64,000 nt of DNA, taken from assembly GCA_023227825.1 (NCBI GenBank), contig JALOCJ010000004.1, positions 124,001-188,000 of the forward strand. Reading direction: 5' to 3'. This stretch comes from Candidatus Cloacimonas sp. (GTDB lineage Bacteria; Cloacimonadota; Cloacimonadia; Cloacimonadales; Cloacimonadaceae). Below, piece by piece: positions 25,216 to 34,614 of the stretch. The translations under genes and the position numbers were made by a program. The notes beneath the pieces are model-generated. The model saw nothing but the letters and a program-made list of their open reading frames with translations. It was not told the origin of the DNA and searched no databases. The stretch's first letter is position 1, and every line of letters starts with the position of its first letter.

Positions 25216-26418
25216 TCAAGGGATAACCCTAACGCAGCGGAAACCTGTATTGCTGGAGTTGATATTGCCCGGATCGACAAAATGCCGACAGTAAACGGAG
25301 CATTCGTACCATTGAGAACTAGTGTAACCGCCGCGGATCACACGGTAAGCTGAGCCGTTTTGCCCGGTGTTAGGCCCATGTGGATCGGTCTGAGGCCCAC
25401 TGGGATAGTAAAGGTCATATATGTCCCAACACCACTCAAATACATTGCCACTCATATCATAGAGGCCAAGCTCATTGGGAGCTAGTGTACCTACCGGGTT
25501 AAAATTTAAATACCAATATCCCGAGTTATCATAATACCAGCCAACTTCACTCAAGTTATTACTGCCACTATAGTAGTAACCCTGACTCTGATTACCTCCC
25601 ATAGCTGCAAACATCCATTCCATCTCCGTGGGTAAGCGTTAGCCATCGGCACTCCAGTTACAGGAGACATACGTGTGGTGAGCGGTCCATTCCGCAGGCC
25701 AGTTGTCCGGATTGGTGCCATAACTACTATAGCTATAGCAAGGAGTAAGCCCTTCCTGAATACTCCTGCGGTTGCAATACTCAACATCAGCGAACCAGGT
25801 TAAATAATAAACAGGAAGATTATTCTCAACGCCAAACCAATGGGAAGGGTTATAACCCATCACCGCTTGGAATCCTGCTTGAGTCGTCTCATATTTATCT
25901 ATGTAGAAGCTGCTGATAGTTACATCTGATGTGCCGTTATTGAAGGTGCTACCCTCTAGCAGGACAAAGTTTTCCGGCATAGGTGTGCTGCCATCATCGG
26001 CATAAACGCGATACAAGTAACTCGCATCAAGAGTATAGCTTTCCGCTCCGGCATTCCAGACAATGTGTTTGCTTATACCACCGGATAGATCATCGCCAAA
26101 ATCACCGCTCAGATTGGCAGGACTGGGGATAATGTTAAAGCTGGCACCGCCATTAGCACTTAGCTTGAAAGTGATATCGCAGAGCTCGTCATCGGCATCA
26201 TAGAGGTCATAGTAAACATCCACGATCTTGCTGCCATCGGTGCGTTGGCTGGCTGAGACATTGGAAACTATAGGAGCTGTATTGCGGTTGGCAATGTGGC
26301 TCCGGGTGTCGGTAGTCTGGTTTTCTAAGCTCTGCAGGACAAGGGTTTCAGATAAGAGGGGAAAGCTGAGCAGCATAGCAAATGCAATTAGCCCAAAAGG
26401 CAAAATTACCGGTCTCAT
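25216..26418 (-). pseudogene. Secreted formylglycine-generating-enzyme-like protein, broken by one in-frame stop
   Basis: One frame of about 400 codons is interrupted only by TAA at 25639-25641. The first part has a signal peptide (LIAFAMLLSFPLLS), an Ig/PKD-like region and the start of a FGE-sulfatase domain (NFVLLEGSTF, YIDKYETTQAGFQAVMGYNP, LPVYYLTWFADVEYCNRRS). After the stop the same frame continues with the rest of the domain (RLPTEMEWMFAA, LYDMSGNVFEWCWDIY, RVIRGGYTSS, NTGFRCVR). Homologues read ADGYRLPTE here, so a TAC/TAT tyrosine codon became TAA. Such domains modify sulfatases or act as binding modules. Full FGE cysteines cannot be assigned with confidence. The start overlaps the stop of the upstream gene by four bases. 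Confidence 0.82.
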
Positions 26419-27194
26419 TTCTCACCTCCAATAGATGCGGAAACAAGAGCTTGTTTGATGTCTGCCAAACTGAACTTGAGCTCGGGGTTGGCTTTTGCTC
26501 TTGCCAGAACTTCAGCCATTCTGCCATCATAATCCTTGTATGCTATTACCTTGTAAAACATCTGATCCCAGGACTGCGCTACATTATAATGAGTGTGGGA
26601 AAGCCCAGTGACCGAAGCCAGAAAGTTATAGAATTGATCATCCTCATAGGGGGTTTCATTGTAGAGCACAATGTAGCCATCGGGAGTAAGCGGAGTATGA
26701 TAGATAGTCTCAGTCACCTCCTGCCAGGAAATCACCGCATCTACACCATTGGAAATATCCACCGTAATGCCTGTGGGTGCCAGGAGCGGAACATAGGTAA
26801 TCGTGAATGGACTGGCACTGGCTTTTTGAGTGAAGTTACCAAAGCTGTCGCTGACCTTGATCTGCACTTTGGCATTATAGCTTTGGGGGGATGGTATCAA
26901 CCAGGACTCGGTGCCGTCATTGGCAATACCTTCAGCCAGGGGAAGATAGTCAGTTCCTCCATTCAAGCTGCACCAAAGATAGATGCTGTTGGGAGATAGA
27001 TTGGTATCGGACGCAGTCCAGGTGATATCATTGGTATCACCGATATACCAGGCCTCACCACCATTAGGTGTAAGAATAGAAAGAGTGGGATCGACAGTGT
27101 CGTTGATAACCGGAGCTGAGGTATCATAGCCGCTGAGAGCTAGCAGCCCGGTTACAAAAATAAACAGGATACAGGTTAGCATTGTTGTTTTCAT
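26415..27194 (-). CDS. Secreted Ig-like/fibronectin-type-III protein
   Basis: A 259-residue exported protein with signal peptide MLTCILFIFVTGLLALSG. Residues of about 33-125 form an Ig-like domain of the kind often found in surface proteins (LTPNGGEAWYIGDTNDITW, ending KVSDSFGNFTQKASASPFTI). Residues of about 130-225 look like a fibronectin type III domain (APTGITVDISNGVDAVISW, YIVLYNETPY, YKVIAYKD). The tail contains a short helix rich in A and L. It lacks a sorting-type C-terminus. It is the first gene of a two-gene operon with the broken FGE-like gene (ATGA overlap). A TTGACA box on the minus strand (27278-27273) may be its -35 element. Confidence 0.72.
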   Translation of the reverse strand: MKTTMLTCILFIFVTGLLALSGYDTSAPVINDTVDPTLSILTPNGGEAWYIGDTNDITWTASDTNLSPNSIYLWCSLNGGTDYLPLAEGIANDGTESWLIPSPQSYNAKVQIKVSDSFGNFTQKASASPFTITYVPLLAPTGITVDISNGVDAVISWQEVTETIYHTPLTPDGYIVLYNETPYEDDQFYNFLASVTGLSHTHYNVAQSWDQMFYKVIAYKDYDGRMAEVLARAKANPELKFSLADIKQALVSASIGGEK

Positions 27195-27291
27195 TAGTCC
27201 TCCTATAGGTTTATTTTGTTATATAAGAAAACACAGCTTACAATAATAACAAATTAATCACACAATAAAACTTGTCAAGCACAAAAATGTT

Positions 27292-28219
27292 GGCATTCCC
27301 ATATTTTTTCACCGGAGCCTTATTTTCATTTGATGCCGGTCGATAAGTTTTGCTAAGCTTAGTTTCCGTTTATACTGAATAATAAAGTTAACGCTCTCTG
27401 AAATAACTTCAGCTATTCTGTAGGATATGCATTCTTTAGGTATAGCTAAATCTTCTTTTTTGTAGTTTATTATTTTAGGGAACTTGGCGGCGAATTTTGC
27501 AATATACTTTTTAGACATATAGATGAAGAACAGTGCTAAAGCCATTAAAGCATTAAGATTTTTTGGACCTTGATAGCTACCCAATCTCATATTTTCCCAT
27601 TTTATGTTTTGCTGCATTTGGCGATGAACTTCTTCAATTTCCCAGCGCTTTTTATAAACAGCTATTGCTTTTTCAGCCAGCTCCAAATCAAGCATATTCT
27701 GGCTGGCAAAATCATATAATAGATAAAAGTCGTTTCTCCTTTGAAAACCTTTTCTAAAGATACGCCATACAACCAAACTAACCTCTACTGTATTTGATTT
27801 TTTACTGGGATGGTCATCGGTGGTTTCATTCTGTATTACTATCATAGTGGTCTCCTTATTTTTAATTGCTTCCATAATTGTGAGACCGCCATTTTTGTAA
27901 AACTTTAAATTATAAATTATTATAATAGTTTTCTGTCTAATAATTGACTTATCCACAGGGTTAATCCAGCGTTATTTGAACTATTTTCAAAATTTAGACA
28001 CAAAGTTCGTCTCACCCCCAAGAAAATGCTTCTATTAAAGTATTATGGGCTTTAAATGGTATAAAATTCTTGATTGCTAATTTTGGTTACGAAAAAATTT
28101 GAGGAAAAATCCACTTTCTCACTAAATAACAAAATTATAACCTTTGCCATTTACACCACATATCTAACTATACAACAGTATGTTATAACTTATCCACAGC
28201 GTTTTTTTATGGGAATGCC
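27292..28219 (-). mobile_element. Internally deleted insertion sequence, copy 1
   Basis: The 928-bp element is bounded by perfect 11-bp terminal inverted repeats, GGCATTCCCAT at 27292 and ATGGGAATGCC ending at 28219. It encodes only the C-terminal part of a DDE transposase. A second, shorter derivative with the same ends is at 33915-34614. No clear target-site duplication is visible. Bases 28037-28219 (TTATGGGCTTTAAAT onward) are nearly identical in both copies and hold the right-end sequence. The element sits at the end of a decayed gene fragment (28219-28332). Confidence 0.85.
27309..27956 (-). pseudogene. IS4-type transposase, C-terminal fragment
   Basis: A 215-residue frame whose homologous part begins at about residue 60 (WRIFRKGFQRRNDFYLLYDF) and contains YKKRWEIEEVHRQMQQ. 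This is the YREK signature of IS4-family transposases (Y-x2-R-x3-E) with Gln in place of the final Lys. The two catalytic aspartates that should precede it are absent, so it cannot transpose by itself. The first about 55 residues are low-complexity and probably arise from fused non-coding sequence. Lys-rich C-terminal residues run to the left end of the element. Confidence 0.8.
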
Positions 28220-28332
28220 TGGAAGATAGTTTAGTTAGTACTTCGAGTGGTGCAATCTATAGTTCTGTTTCTGGTGCACTTTTAAATTCCGCCGACACCG
28301 GCTTCGTGAAAGTGTTCAAACGCACCACCTAA
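28219..28332 (+). pseudogene. C-terminal gene remnant cut by the IS element
   Basis: From the IS boundary a frame with no start codon runs to TAA at 28330. It encodes about 37 residues ending in NSADTGFVKVFKRTT. It directly precedes two further decayed genes in the same direction and of similar, higher GC content, so it probably belongs to the same foreign segment. The parent gene is not recognised. Confidence 0.45.
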
Positions 28333-28357
28333 GAAATAACCAGATAAAGGAGTATAT

Positions 28358-28695
28358 AGGGACTTCATCTACGCAAATCAGGAGTTTATCCTGGGTCTGA
28401 TCTCGGCTCTGGTGGTCTGGATCATCTCCAGAACCACAGGGAAGCTGATTGACAAAGCCAAGGTCAATTCGGCTCTGGCTATCATCCTGGACATCAAGAT
28501 CAATCCTGCCACCAAGGACCTGGATGACTATGCCAAGAAACAGTTGGCTGTGGAGCGGGCTACCAAGTCCCTCCTGGCCAAACAGACCAATGTCATATCA
28601 AGGTCTTCAGCACCATCAGAGGAGCCATCGAATATGTGTTACATAACCGCAAATAGCTGTTCTCAATCGGTAAAGCCATCAAGGGAGTGATCTGA
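28358..28695 (+). pseudogene. Holin-like membrane protein, multiply disrupted
   Basis: An intact ancestor can be read. AAAGGAG is followed by AGG where ATG should be, then DFIYANQEFILGLISALVVW (a membrane helix) and a charged helical tail (KINPATKDLDDYAKKQLAVE). A one-base deletion near 28595 shifts the frame to IKVFSTIRGAIEYVLHNRK. A TAG follows at 28654, probably from CAG, and then LFSIGKAIKGVI ends at TGA 28693-28695, which overlaps the next ATG as TGATG. Size, single helix and position next to other decayed genes suggest a phage holin or similar. GC content is visibly higher than in the neighbours. It is not functional as it stands. Confidence 0.55.
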
Positions 28696-28862
28696 TGCCT
28701 CAGCCCATTCAACAGCCTACTTATCCTGCTCCCATGACCGAGACGGATATGCACTTCAATGCCTCGTTGGAAGTATTCATAGCCGACAATGTTAATATCG
28801 GAATAGGTACCTTTTCTGAGACTGATATCAATACCTTCTATGCCAATCAGCCTCGTTTATGA
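28695..28862 (+). pseudogene. Truncated phage-like gene of unknown function
   Basis: Fifty-five residues starting MPQPIQQPTYPAPMTETDMH with GGAG ahead of the ATG, then ASLEVFIADNVNIGIGTFSE and a stop where the sequence meets the end of the minus-strand beta-helix gene. The start is coupled to the previous remnant (TGATG). The abrupt end suggests that the 3' part was lost. Not recognised beyond that. Confidence 0.45.
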
Positions 28863-28886
28863 TGAAGCGTTGTCAAATACACTTTG

Positions 28887-31214
28887 CTACTTTATTAGTG
28901 TTACTTTTCTACTCACTACCTGCTTGCCATCTAGTTTGAGATTTAGGAAATATAAACCCGTAGCGCAATTATTCCCATTATTATCCCTACCATCCCAAAC
29001 AGTGACCTGCTCGAAGGAACTTGTAATATCAACAGATATCATTTTCACTTTCTGCCCTTTGATATTATATATATCTAAACATGCATTATTATTGCCAGTC
29101 ATTCTGTTAGCATATTCAACTGGAATAGACATCTTGATTGTAGTTGTTTTCTGGAAGGGATTAGGATATGCAACAAGTTTTATTGAAGGAATCTCCGGCG
29201 CCACCGGATCATCATTGCTTACCCAAGGTTCAGAACCGTATTCATAACAACCAATGTCTATCCTGTTATTCCAGATGCGCCAGTTGCCTGCCAGATCATA
29301 AGGAGGGAGATCAAGCCCGGATGTATCCAGAGTACCGGAATCAATACAGGGTGAGTTTGATGCCAGACTATAGTACAAAGGATCGTTAGTATCCCCCCCC
29401 AGAAAAGACGGATATCCAAACTGGTTGCCATCCACCCATGTATGAGTGATATCCCCACCCAGTATAAAGAAGCTGTCGCTTCCTCCGGTTATAAGGCAGT
29501 TGTTAAATGAGACATCAGCAAAAGTTGATTCGTTAAAGGCAAACATCGCCACTTCATAAGGAGTATTTCCCGAAACAATCGTGTTATTCACCTGCATGTT
29601 GCAGTTTTCCAAAGTGATGTTCAAACCCCCACTTTGAGTTACAGAACTGTTATTGGCTATCGTGCAGTTACTTATCGTCAGATCACAGTTACCGCCTTCC
29701 ACGCCTATCGACAAACCACTTGGCATGTTCTGCCAGAACTGCGAAGTATCCACAATATCGGTGATCAGGAAATTTGATATGTTTATGGTGGTCTGCAATG
29801 CTGCAGCACTAAGTGGTTTTCCTATTCCACCTCCTGTACAGGAAGAATTGTATATGTCATAGTTGGTAGAGCTTAGTCTCTGCACCCGGAAATTGGAGAA
29901 ATTACCTGTCTCATAAGCATATATATTAAACCCATTTCCTACCTGCGAGTCTTCTATGATGAGATTGTTTACGGTGAGATTGTGGCAAGACATGATTCTA
30001 AAGGCATCACCTAATGCCCATGAATTTCTAATATGTATGTTTTCCACCACAATGCTGTTAGTTATTCCGTTTACTGTATCATATAAAGTGAATAGATAAT
30101 CCATTGTGGCATACCCATTAATCAATGTAAAATTTTTGATAGTCAAATAATCTTGTGCCCATCTGCCAATAACAAACGGGCTGTATTGTTCACCATCGAG
30201 GATTACGCTTTCCATTTGCTCTCCAATAATATTGACATGGCTCTTTGGTTGAAGAGGTAGAGCTTCACCTGTTTGACTCCAAGAATATACCCCCGGCATC
30301 ACATTAACTGTGCGAGTAGCATAGCTGGATGACTGGATCTTCGATAAGGCATATGAGATATTTTTTAATGGCGTTTGGGGGGTTACTCCGTCATTATCAT
30401 TATCTCCATTAGGACTGACCCAAAGATCATAGTTGACTTGGCTAATAATTCCCTGATTGATGAAGATCGGCGTCTGACCTGGGCAAAAATAGAAGTAGGG
30501 ATCGTTAGTGGTAACTGAGCCCCTATCCAAATAGATAACAGTAAGATTGCATGTGACGGCATACGAAATATCACAGCCAGTGCTACTGTAGTTCAAATAA
30601 ATGCTGTTTTGATCGTCCTGATCGAAGATGATTCCTGTCCCAAGTTTAATAGCACTGACCCCTCCGCCTGAACGTTCTGCCACATTACCAAATATTTCGT
30701 TTCCCTTAAGAAAAACAGTCGAGTAGATTGCACTAATTCCACCTCCATAATATGCTCGACACCGTTGTATTACGCATTTTGATATCTCTGCGACACTTCG
30801 CATAACCCCAATACCACCACCAGATGTATAATCTGCTAGTGGATAGTGATTACTCCTGCAATTTCTTATAGTAAGCCCAATCACTTTTAAAGTATCAACA
30901 ACCCCACTACAGTTTTTGATGATAATTCCCGTACGTATGTCTTCGCCATCTATGATCGTCTGGCTGATATGGGTTGTATCGCCATCAATAATATAGTAAC
31001 TGCCAATTGTTATAGGTTTGTTATCGATGACCACAACACCCGTCCAAATACCTGGAGAGATAAGTACCGTATCACTAACAGCTGCCATATTGATTCCTAC
31101 CTGGATGGTCGTTGCATCACCCGACCCATCTGCAGCTACGATGATCATCGCTGCCTGTAAGCCACCGACCCATAGTATCAAAGACATCAGTGTTATAACT
31201 GCTGACTTTTTCAT
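28887..31214 (-). CDS. Secreted right-handed beta-helix protein with sorting-type C-terminus
   Basis: A 775-residue surface protein. The signal peptide is MKKSAVITLMSLILWVGGLQA. The body has repeated beta-helix rungs (ATTIQVGINMAAVSDTVLI, then GGGISAIYSTVFLKGNEI, NNLIIEDSQVGNGFNI and ENCNMQVNNTIVSGNTPYE) of the pectate-lyase or DUF1565 kind. A segment SPCIDSGTLDTSGLDLPPYD follows, typical of choice-of-anchor proteins. The FlgD-like C-terminal domain has YPNPFQKTTTIKMSIP, IYNIKGQKVKMI and WDGRDNNGNNCATGLYFLNL. No lyase active-site residues can be assigned, so carbohydrate binding or adhesion is as likely as catalysis. A single-gene unit on the minus strand. Confidence 0.8.
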   Translation of the reverse strand: MKKSAVITLMSLILWVGGLQAAMIIVAADGSGDATTIQVGINMAAVSDTVLISPGIWTGVVVIDNKPITIGSYYIIDGDTTHISQTIIDGEDIRTGIIIKNCSGVVDTLKVIGLTIRNCRSNHYPLADYTSGGGIGVMRSVAEISKCVIQRCRAYYGGGISAIYSTVFLKGNEIFGNVAERSGGGVSAIKLGTGIIFDQDDQNSIYLNYSSTGCDISYAVTCNLTVIYLDRGSVTTNDPYFYFCPGQTPIFINQGIISQVNYDLWVSPNGDNDNDGVTPQTPLKNISYALSKIQSSSYATRTVNVMPGVYSWSQTGEALPLQPKSHVNIIGEQMESVILDGEQYSPFVIGRWAQDYLTIKNFTLINGYATMDYLFTLYDTVNGITNSIVVENIHIRNSWALGDAFRIMSCHNLTVNNLIIEDSQVGNGFNIYAYETGNFSNFRVQRLSSTNYDIYNSSCTGGGIGKPLSAAALQTTINISNFLITDIVDTSQFWQNMPSGLSIGVEGGNCDLTISNCTIANNSSVTQSGGLNITLENCNMQVNNTIVSGNTPYEVAMFAFNESTFADVSFNNCLITGGSDSFFILGGDITHTWVDGNQFGYPSFLGGDTNDPLYYSLASNSPCIDSGTLDTSGLDLPPYDLAGNWRIWNNRIDIGCYEYGSEPWVSNDDPVAPEIPSIKLVAYPNPFQKTTTIKMSIPVEYANRMTGNNNACLDIYNIKGQKVKMISVDITSSFEQVTVWDGRDNNGNNCATGLYFLNLKLDGKQVVSRKVTLIK

Positions 31215-31345
31215 ATCATACCTCTATTCATCGTATCACGACTTTATGATATCTACGCGAGCGTCTTTTTTTTAACCGTAGTCATTCTTATTATCATTAT
31301 CAGGCGGGATTGTCCCCCGCCCGATATCCTAGATTGGAGCTTTTG

Positions 31346-33529
31346 TTACTCCAAAACAATGAGTTTCTTTGTCAATAGATTGTTTGGTGACTTGATCCTA
31401 CAGAAATATAAACCTTGGGCTACTTGTCTTCCATCGTCAGTTTTACCATTCCATATAAAGGAAGTGTTACCCTTTGAGATTTCGGTGGAGCTTATTGTTT
31501 TAACCAACTGACCCTTAAGGTTATAAATACTGATCTCAACAACACTCTTAGCAGATGCATTGATTTCGATGATTGTGTTACTACGCATTGGGTTTGGGTA
31601 GATCATAGCCGACAGGGCAGAGGATACTACAGATTCCCTTTCTTGTCCACCATCGAGACCTACAATTGAGAACTTATACTTGCCGTTCTCTACAACTCTA
31701 CAACTAACGTCTAATAAGGCTGAAGTATATTTTTTTTCTTGATAGCCGTTATTCTTAGACGCTGAGTAGAGAACATACTCAAACTCATCAGGCGATGAAT
31801 TATCATAGACCTGTAAATTAATCGGATAACCACTGAACTTAAGCGCTCCCACACATAAGCCATCTTTTAAGACACCAATTTCATCAAAGATTGGGCTGTC
31901 AGGTATAGATTCGATTACTATAGCTTGATATTCGGGTTGTTCTTCATACTCGAAATACTCGGTCGCCTCTTTTGCAAAGCTCTGTGACTGCCCAAAAGCA
32001 GACCATGTGAAATTTGTAATAGTCGAATCTACGTAAACCTTATACATTTTCCCATAATCCAAAGTTCCCGTTGCACCTGGCTGAATGTAGCCGTACCATT
32101 GACCCTTGAATTTGTAGATATACCAGTCTTGAGCATATATAGCCGTTACATGTGAGAAATTACCTCCAAAAGCAAATGCTGGTTCATGTGAAGGTTGAAC
32201 GAAATAAGGCACCCAGTTTTCATTGTTTTGATACAAAGTTAGTGCCGTGCTATACGGAGTTCTTTGACCAAAGGTCCGGTATTGATAATTCACATATGTG
32301 CTGTCAATATTGAGAATATAACCGTTGGTTCTGGATAAAACTGCATCACTCGGCCATGAATTGGTTTCGTCACTGTAAACCCAAGGATCCTCTAGAATAG
32401 TACCGTTTTTGGTTTGCATTTTATTAACATATGGATTAACATCTCTAAGTGTATAGTCGGGATCAAGTCCATATGTGCCTTCTAAAACAGGGAACCCAAT
32501 CCAATTCAAGCCTTGCTTAAGTGCAAAACTTGCTGGAACTGATTCATCAGCATTATAGGTAATATCCATTTGTCCCTGGGTGGGAAAATAATACAAGTGG
32601 TGCAATTCTAAGGAATTCCAACCAGGGGGTACAGTTGTATAACTACGAACGTAATGATATATTGTTTGTTGAGATTTATACGACATCCTGTGTGCCGTAT
32701 CGTTATGGTTTGAATAGGCATAAACACCTGTTCCATCTGAAAAGATTATGTTTACCTGACCATTGATATTATTATTCTTTAGTGCTGTTAACCCTTCAAC
32801 TAAGCCACTTCTCACATCACCGTCGTTTTCTTCAATGAACTTTACTAACCATAAAAAAAGATAATCAGAATCAACATAGATATCAAGACTATCTTCGATC
32901 GAATAGTAGGTTGGATGACCATTCAGTGCATTCTGAATATCGTAGTCTGACAGCCAGTTTTGAAAGCTCTGGATATCGTACATTGAATTTTTATCTACTG
33001 TGCCATGGTGGACAAAGCTGTAGTCTGTAGTGTCCGGAACTCCATTTACATAACCTATATGACGATATACGAAAGGTGCAAAGGCTCCCCAAGGTCCATC
33101 ACTTCTCTTTCTTACATGACCCAAGAATATCTTTCCCTGCTTGGATTTCGCAGCACTTACGAAATTATTATAGTAGCTTGAATAAGGTGCACTACTTAAT
33201 TGTCCGCTATGTCGATAAAGGTGGTTGTTGCTTCCATATGGAAAGGTATCAATAGAGTTGTTGTTTTGTAGTACCTTGTAGCCGTGTCCTCCATATCCCT
33301 CTCTATGATAATACACCATTCCATGTCCGTCGTTATTAATATTACTCATATTGTAGAGCCAGTTTGATTCTCCACCTCCGGTAGAGCCATCACCGAAATC
33401 AACCATTCCGCTTTGTAAGGTATAACTACTTTGACACACTACCGCTGTCATTGCACACGCGTAAATCTGGGCTATTGATAAAACCGAAATAATAATGCCC
33501 AGTAGAATAATCATAAAACTCTTGTTCAT
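31346..33529 (-). CDS. Secreted class II glutamine-amidotransferase-like protein with sorting-type C-terminus
   Basis: A 727-residue protein. After a signal sequence of about 24 residues comes Cys25 (IYA-CAMTAVVCQ), which signal peptidase would expose as an N-terminal nucleophile. The next about 250 residues match the class II amidotransferase (Ntn-hydrolase) plan: NNDGHGMVYYH, KIFLGHVRKRSDGPWG, PFVYRH and YSFVHHGTVD, with DSDYLFLWLVKFIEEN after it. A beta-rich middle region and a FlgD-like C-terminal domain (YPNPMRSNTIIEI, IYNLKGQLVKTI, WNGKTDDGRQVAQGLYFCRI) follow. The middle region is homologous to the truncated gene at 24338. Family members hydrolyse glutamine or other amides in the cytosol, so a secreted version is unusual. 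Ribosome site AGGAGA. Transcribed from the conserved leader module upstream. Confidence 0.75.
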   Translation of the reverse strand: MNKSFMIILLGIIISVLSIAQIYACAMTAVVCQSSYTLQSGMVDFGDGSTGGGESNWLYNMSNINNDGHGMVYYHREGYGGHGYKVLQNNNSIDTFPYGSNNHLYRHSGQLSSAPYSSYYNNFVSAAKSKQGKIFLGHVRKRSDGPWGAFAPFVYRHIGYVNGVPDTTDYSFVHHGTVDKNSMYDIQSFQNWLSDYDIQNALNGHPTYYSIEDSLDIYVDSDYLFLWLVKFIEENDGDVRSGLVEGLTALKNNNINGQVNIIFSDGTGVYAYSNHNDTAHRMSYKSQQTIYHYVRSYTTVPPGWNSLELHHLYYFPTQGQMDITYNADESVPASFALKQGLNWIGFPVLEGTYGLDPDYTLRDVNPYVNKMQTKNGTILEDPWVYSDETNSWPSDAVLSRTNGYILNIDSTYVNYQYRTFGQRTPYSTALTLYQNNENWVPYFVQPSHEPAFAFGGNFSHVTAIYAQDWYIYKFKGQWYGYIQPGATGTLDYGKMYKVYVDSTITNFTWSAFGQSQSFAKEATEYFEYEEQPEYQAIVIESIPDSPIFDEIGVLKDGLCVGALKFSGYPINLQVYDNSSPDEFEYVLYSASKNNGYQEKKYTSALLDVSCRVVENGKYKFSIVGLDGGQERESVVSSALSAMIYPNPMRSNTIIEINASAKSVVEISIYNLKGQLVKTISSTEISKGNTSFIWNGKTDDGRQVAQGLYFCRIKSPNNLLTKKLIVLE

Positions 33530-33589
33530 TGTTTTTCTCCTATATACTTAAGTTCTTTCTCAGACCCTCATTTTCAGAGGATAAATTTG

Positions 33590-33831
33590 TGTTGAGTCCC
33601 AAATGTTGGTGTCCATTCCAACTCATTGTTTCTCAGGTTATTTAAGGGCATCTGCTATCCCTCGTTACTCACAATCTATATAATGTCTAAAGACCAATTG
33701 CATTATTTTCATCTCTTTAATCCAAGTCAAGTCCTTTTTTTTTCATCAAATGCTACATTGCTACGACGGCGCATATCAAATAAACTTCCGGGCTTGTTTT
33801 TGAACAGTTAAAAATTTTTTTCATCGCACAT
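33590..33831 (-). promoter_or_regulatory. Promoter and structured leader module, copy 1
   Basis: Read on the minus strand, this stretch matches 41657-41896 (plus strand) over about 240 bases. It contains TTGACT (33730-33725), a 17-base spacer and AATAAT (33707-33702), both unchanged in the other copy. A leader follows with two small inverted repeats, GAGGG/CCCTT and GTTGG/CCAAC. It ends at CATTTGGGACTCAAC about 60 bases before the gene start at 33529. A short frame of 18 codons starts at the conserved ATGGACACCAAC and ends before the gene. Confidence 0.7.
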
Positions 33832-33914
33832 TACACTCTTTAACATATAGATTCTCCAACTACTGATACCACTATTAATAATAATAAGAATATCTTGCCA
33901 AGCAAAAAGTTGTT

Positions 33915-34614
33915 GGCATTCCCATATTTTTTCACCGGAGCCTTATTTTCATTTGATGCCGGTCGATAAGTTCTGCTAAGCTTAGTTTCCGTTTATACTG
34001 AATAATAAAGTTAAAGCATACCGTAATAACTTCAGCTATTCTGTAGGATATGAATTCTTTAGGTATAGATAAATCTTCTTTTTTGTAGTTTATTATTTTA
34101 GGAACTTGGCGGCGAATTTTGCAATATACTTTTTAGACATATAGATGAAGAACAATGCTAAAGCCATTAAAGCATTAAGATTTTTCGGACCTTGATAGCT
34201 ACCCAATCTCATATTTTCCCATTTCATGTTTTGCTGCATTTGGCGATGAACTTCTTCAATTGCCCAACGCTTCTTATAAATAGCTATTGCTTTCGCAACC
34301 AGCTCCAAAGCAAGCATATCCTGGCTGGCAAAATCACATAAAAGATAAAAGTCGTTTCTCCTTTGAAAACCTTTTCTAAAAATCTTAGATACAACCAAAC
34401 TAATCTCAACCATATTTGATTTTTTAATGGGAAAGTATTATGGGCTTTAAATGGCATAAAATTCTTGATTGCTAATTTTGGTTACGAAAAAATTTGAGGA
34501 AAAATCCACTTTCTCACTAAATAACAAAATTATAACCTTTGCCATTTACACCACATATCTAACAATACAACAGTATGTTATAACTTATCCACAGCGTTTT
34601 TTTATGGGAATGCC
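33915..34614 (-). mobile_element. Internally deleted insertion sequence, copy 2
   Basis: A 700-bp derivative of the same element as 27292-28219, with the same GGCATTCCCAT/ATGGGAATGCC ends and the same orientation. Compared with copy 1 it lacks about 220 bases in the middle (equivalent to 27815-28036). The flanking base pattern on the left (CTTGCCAAGC...TGTT) resembles that of copy 1 (CTTGTCAAGC...TGTT), so both may sit upstream of similar promoter sequences. No target duplication is evident. Confidence 0.82.
34093..34413 (-). pseudogene. IS4-type transposase fragment (copy 2)
   Basis: A frame of 106 residues covering only the GFQRRNDFYLLCDFASQD to YMSKKYIAKFAAKF part, with YKKRWAIEEVHRQMQQ. 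It is shorter than in copy 1 because a single-base loss near 34092-34100 ends the frame early. The C-terminal residues (DLSIPKEFISYRI and onward) can still be read in another frame. Non-functional. Confidence 0.75.

Noticed and set aside
33626..33811. 61-residue plus-strand frame
   Set aside because: It is antisense to the promoter-leader module. The matching copy at 41657-41896 does not keep this frame.
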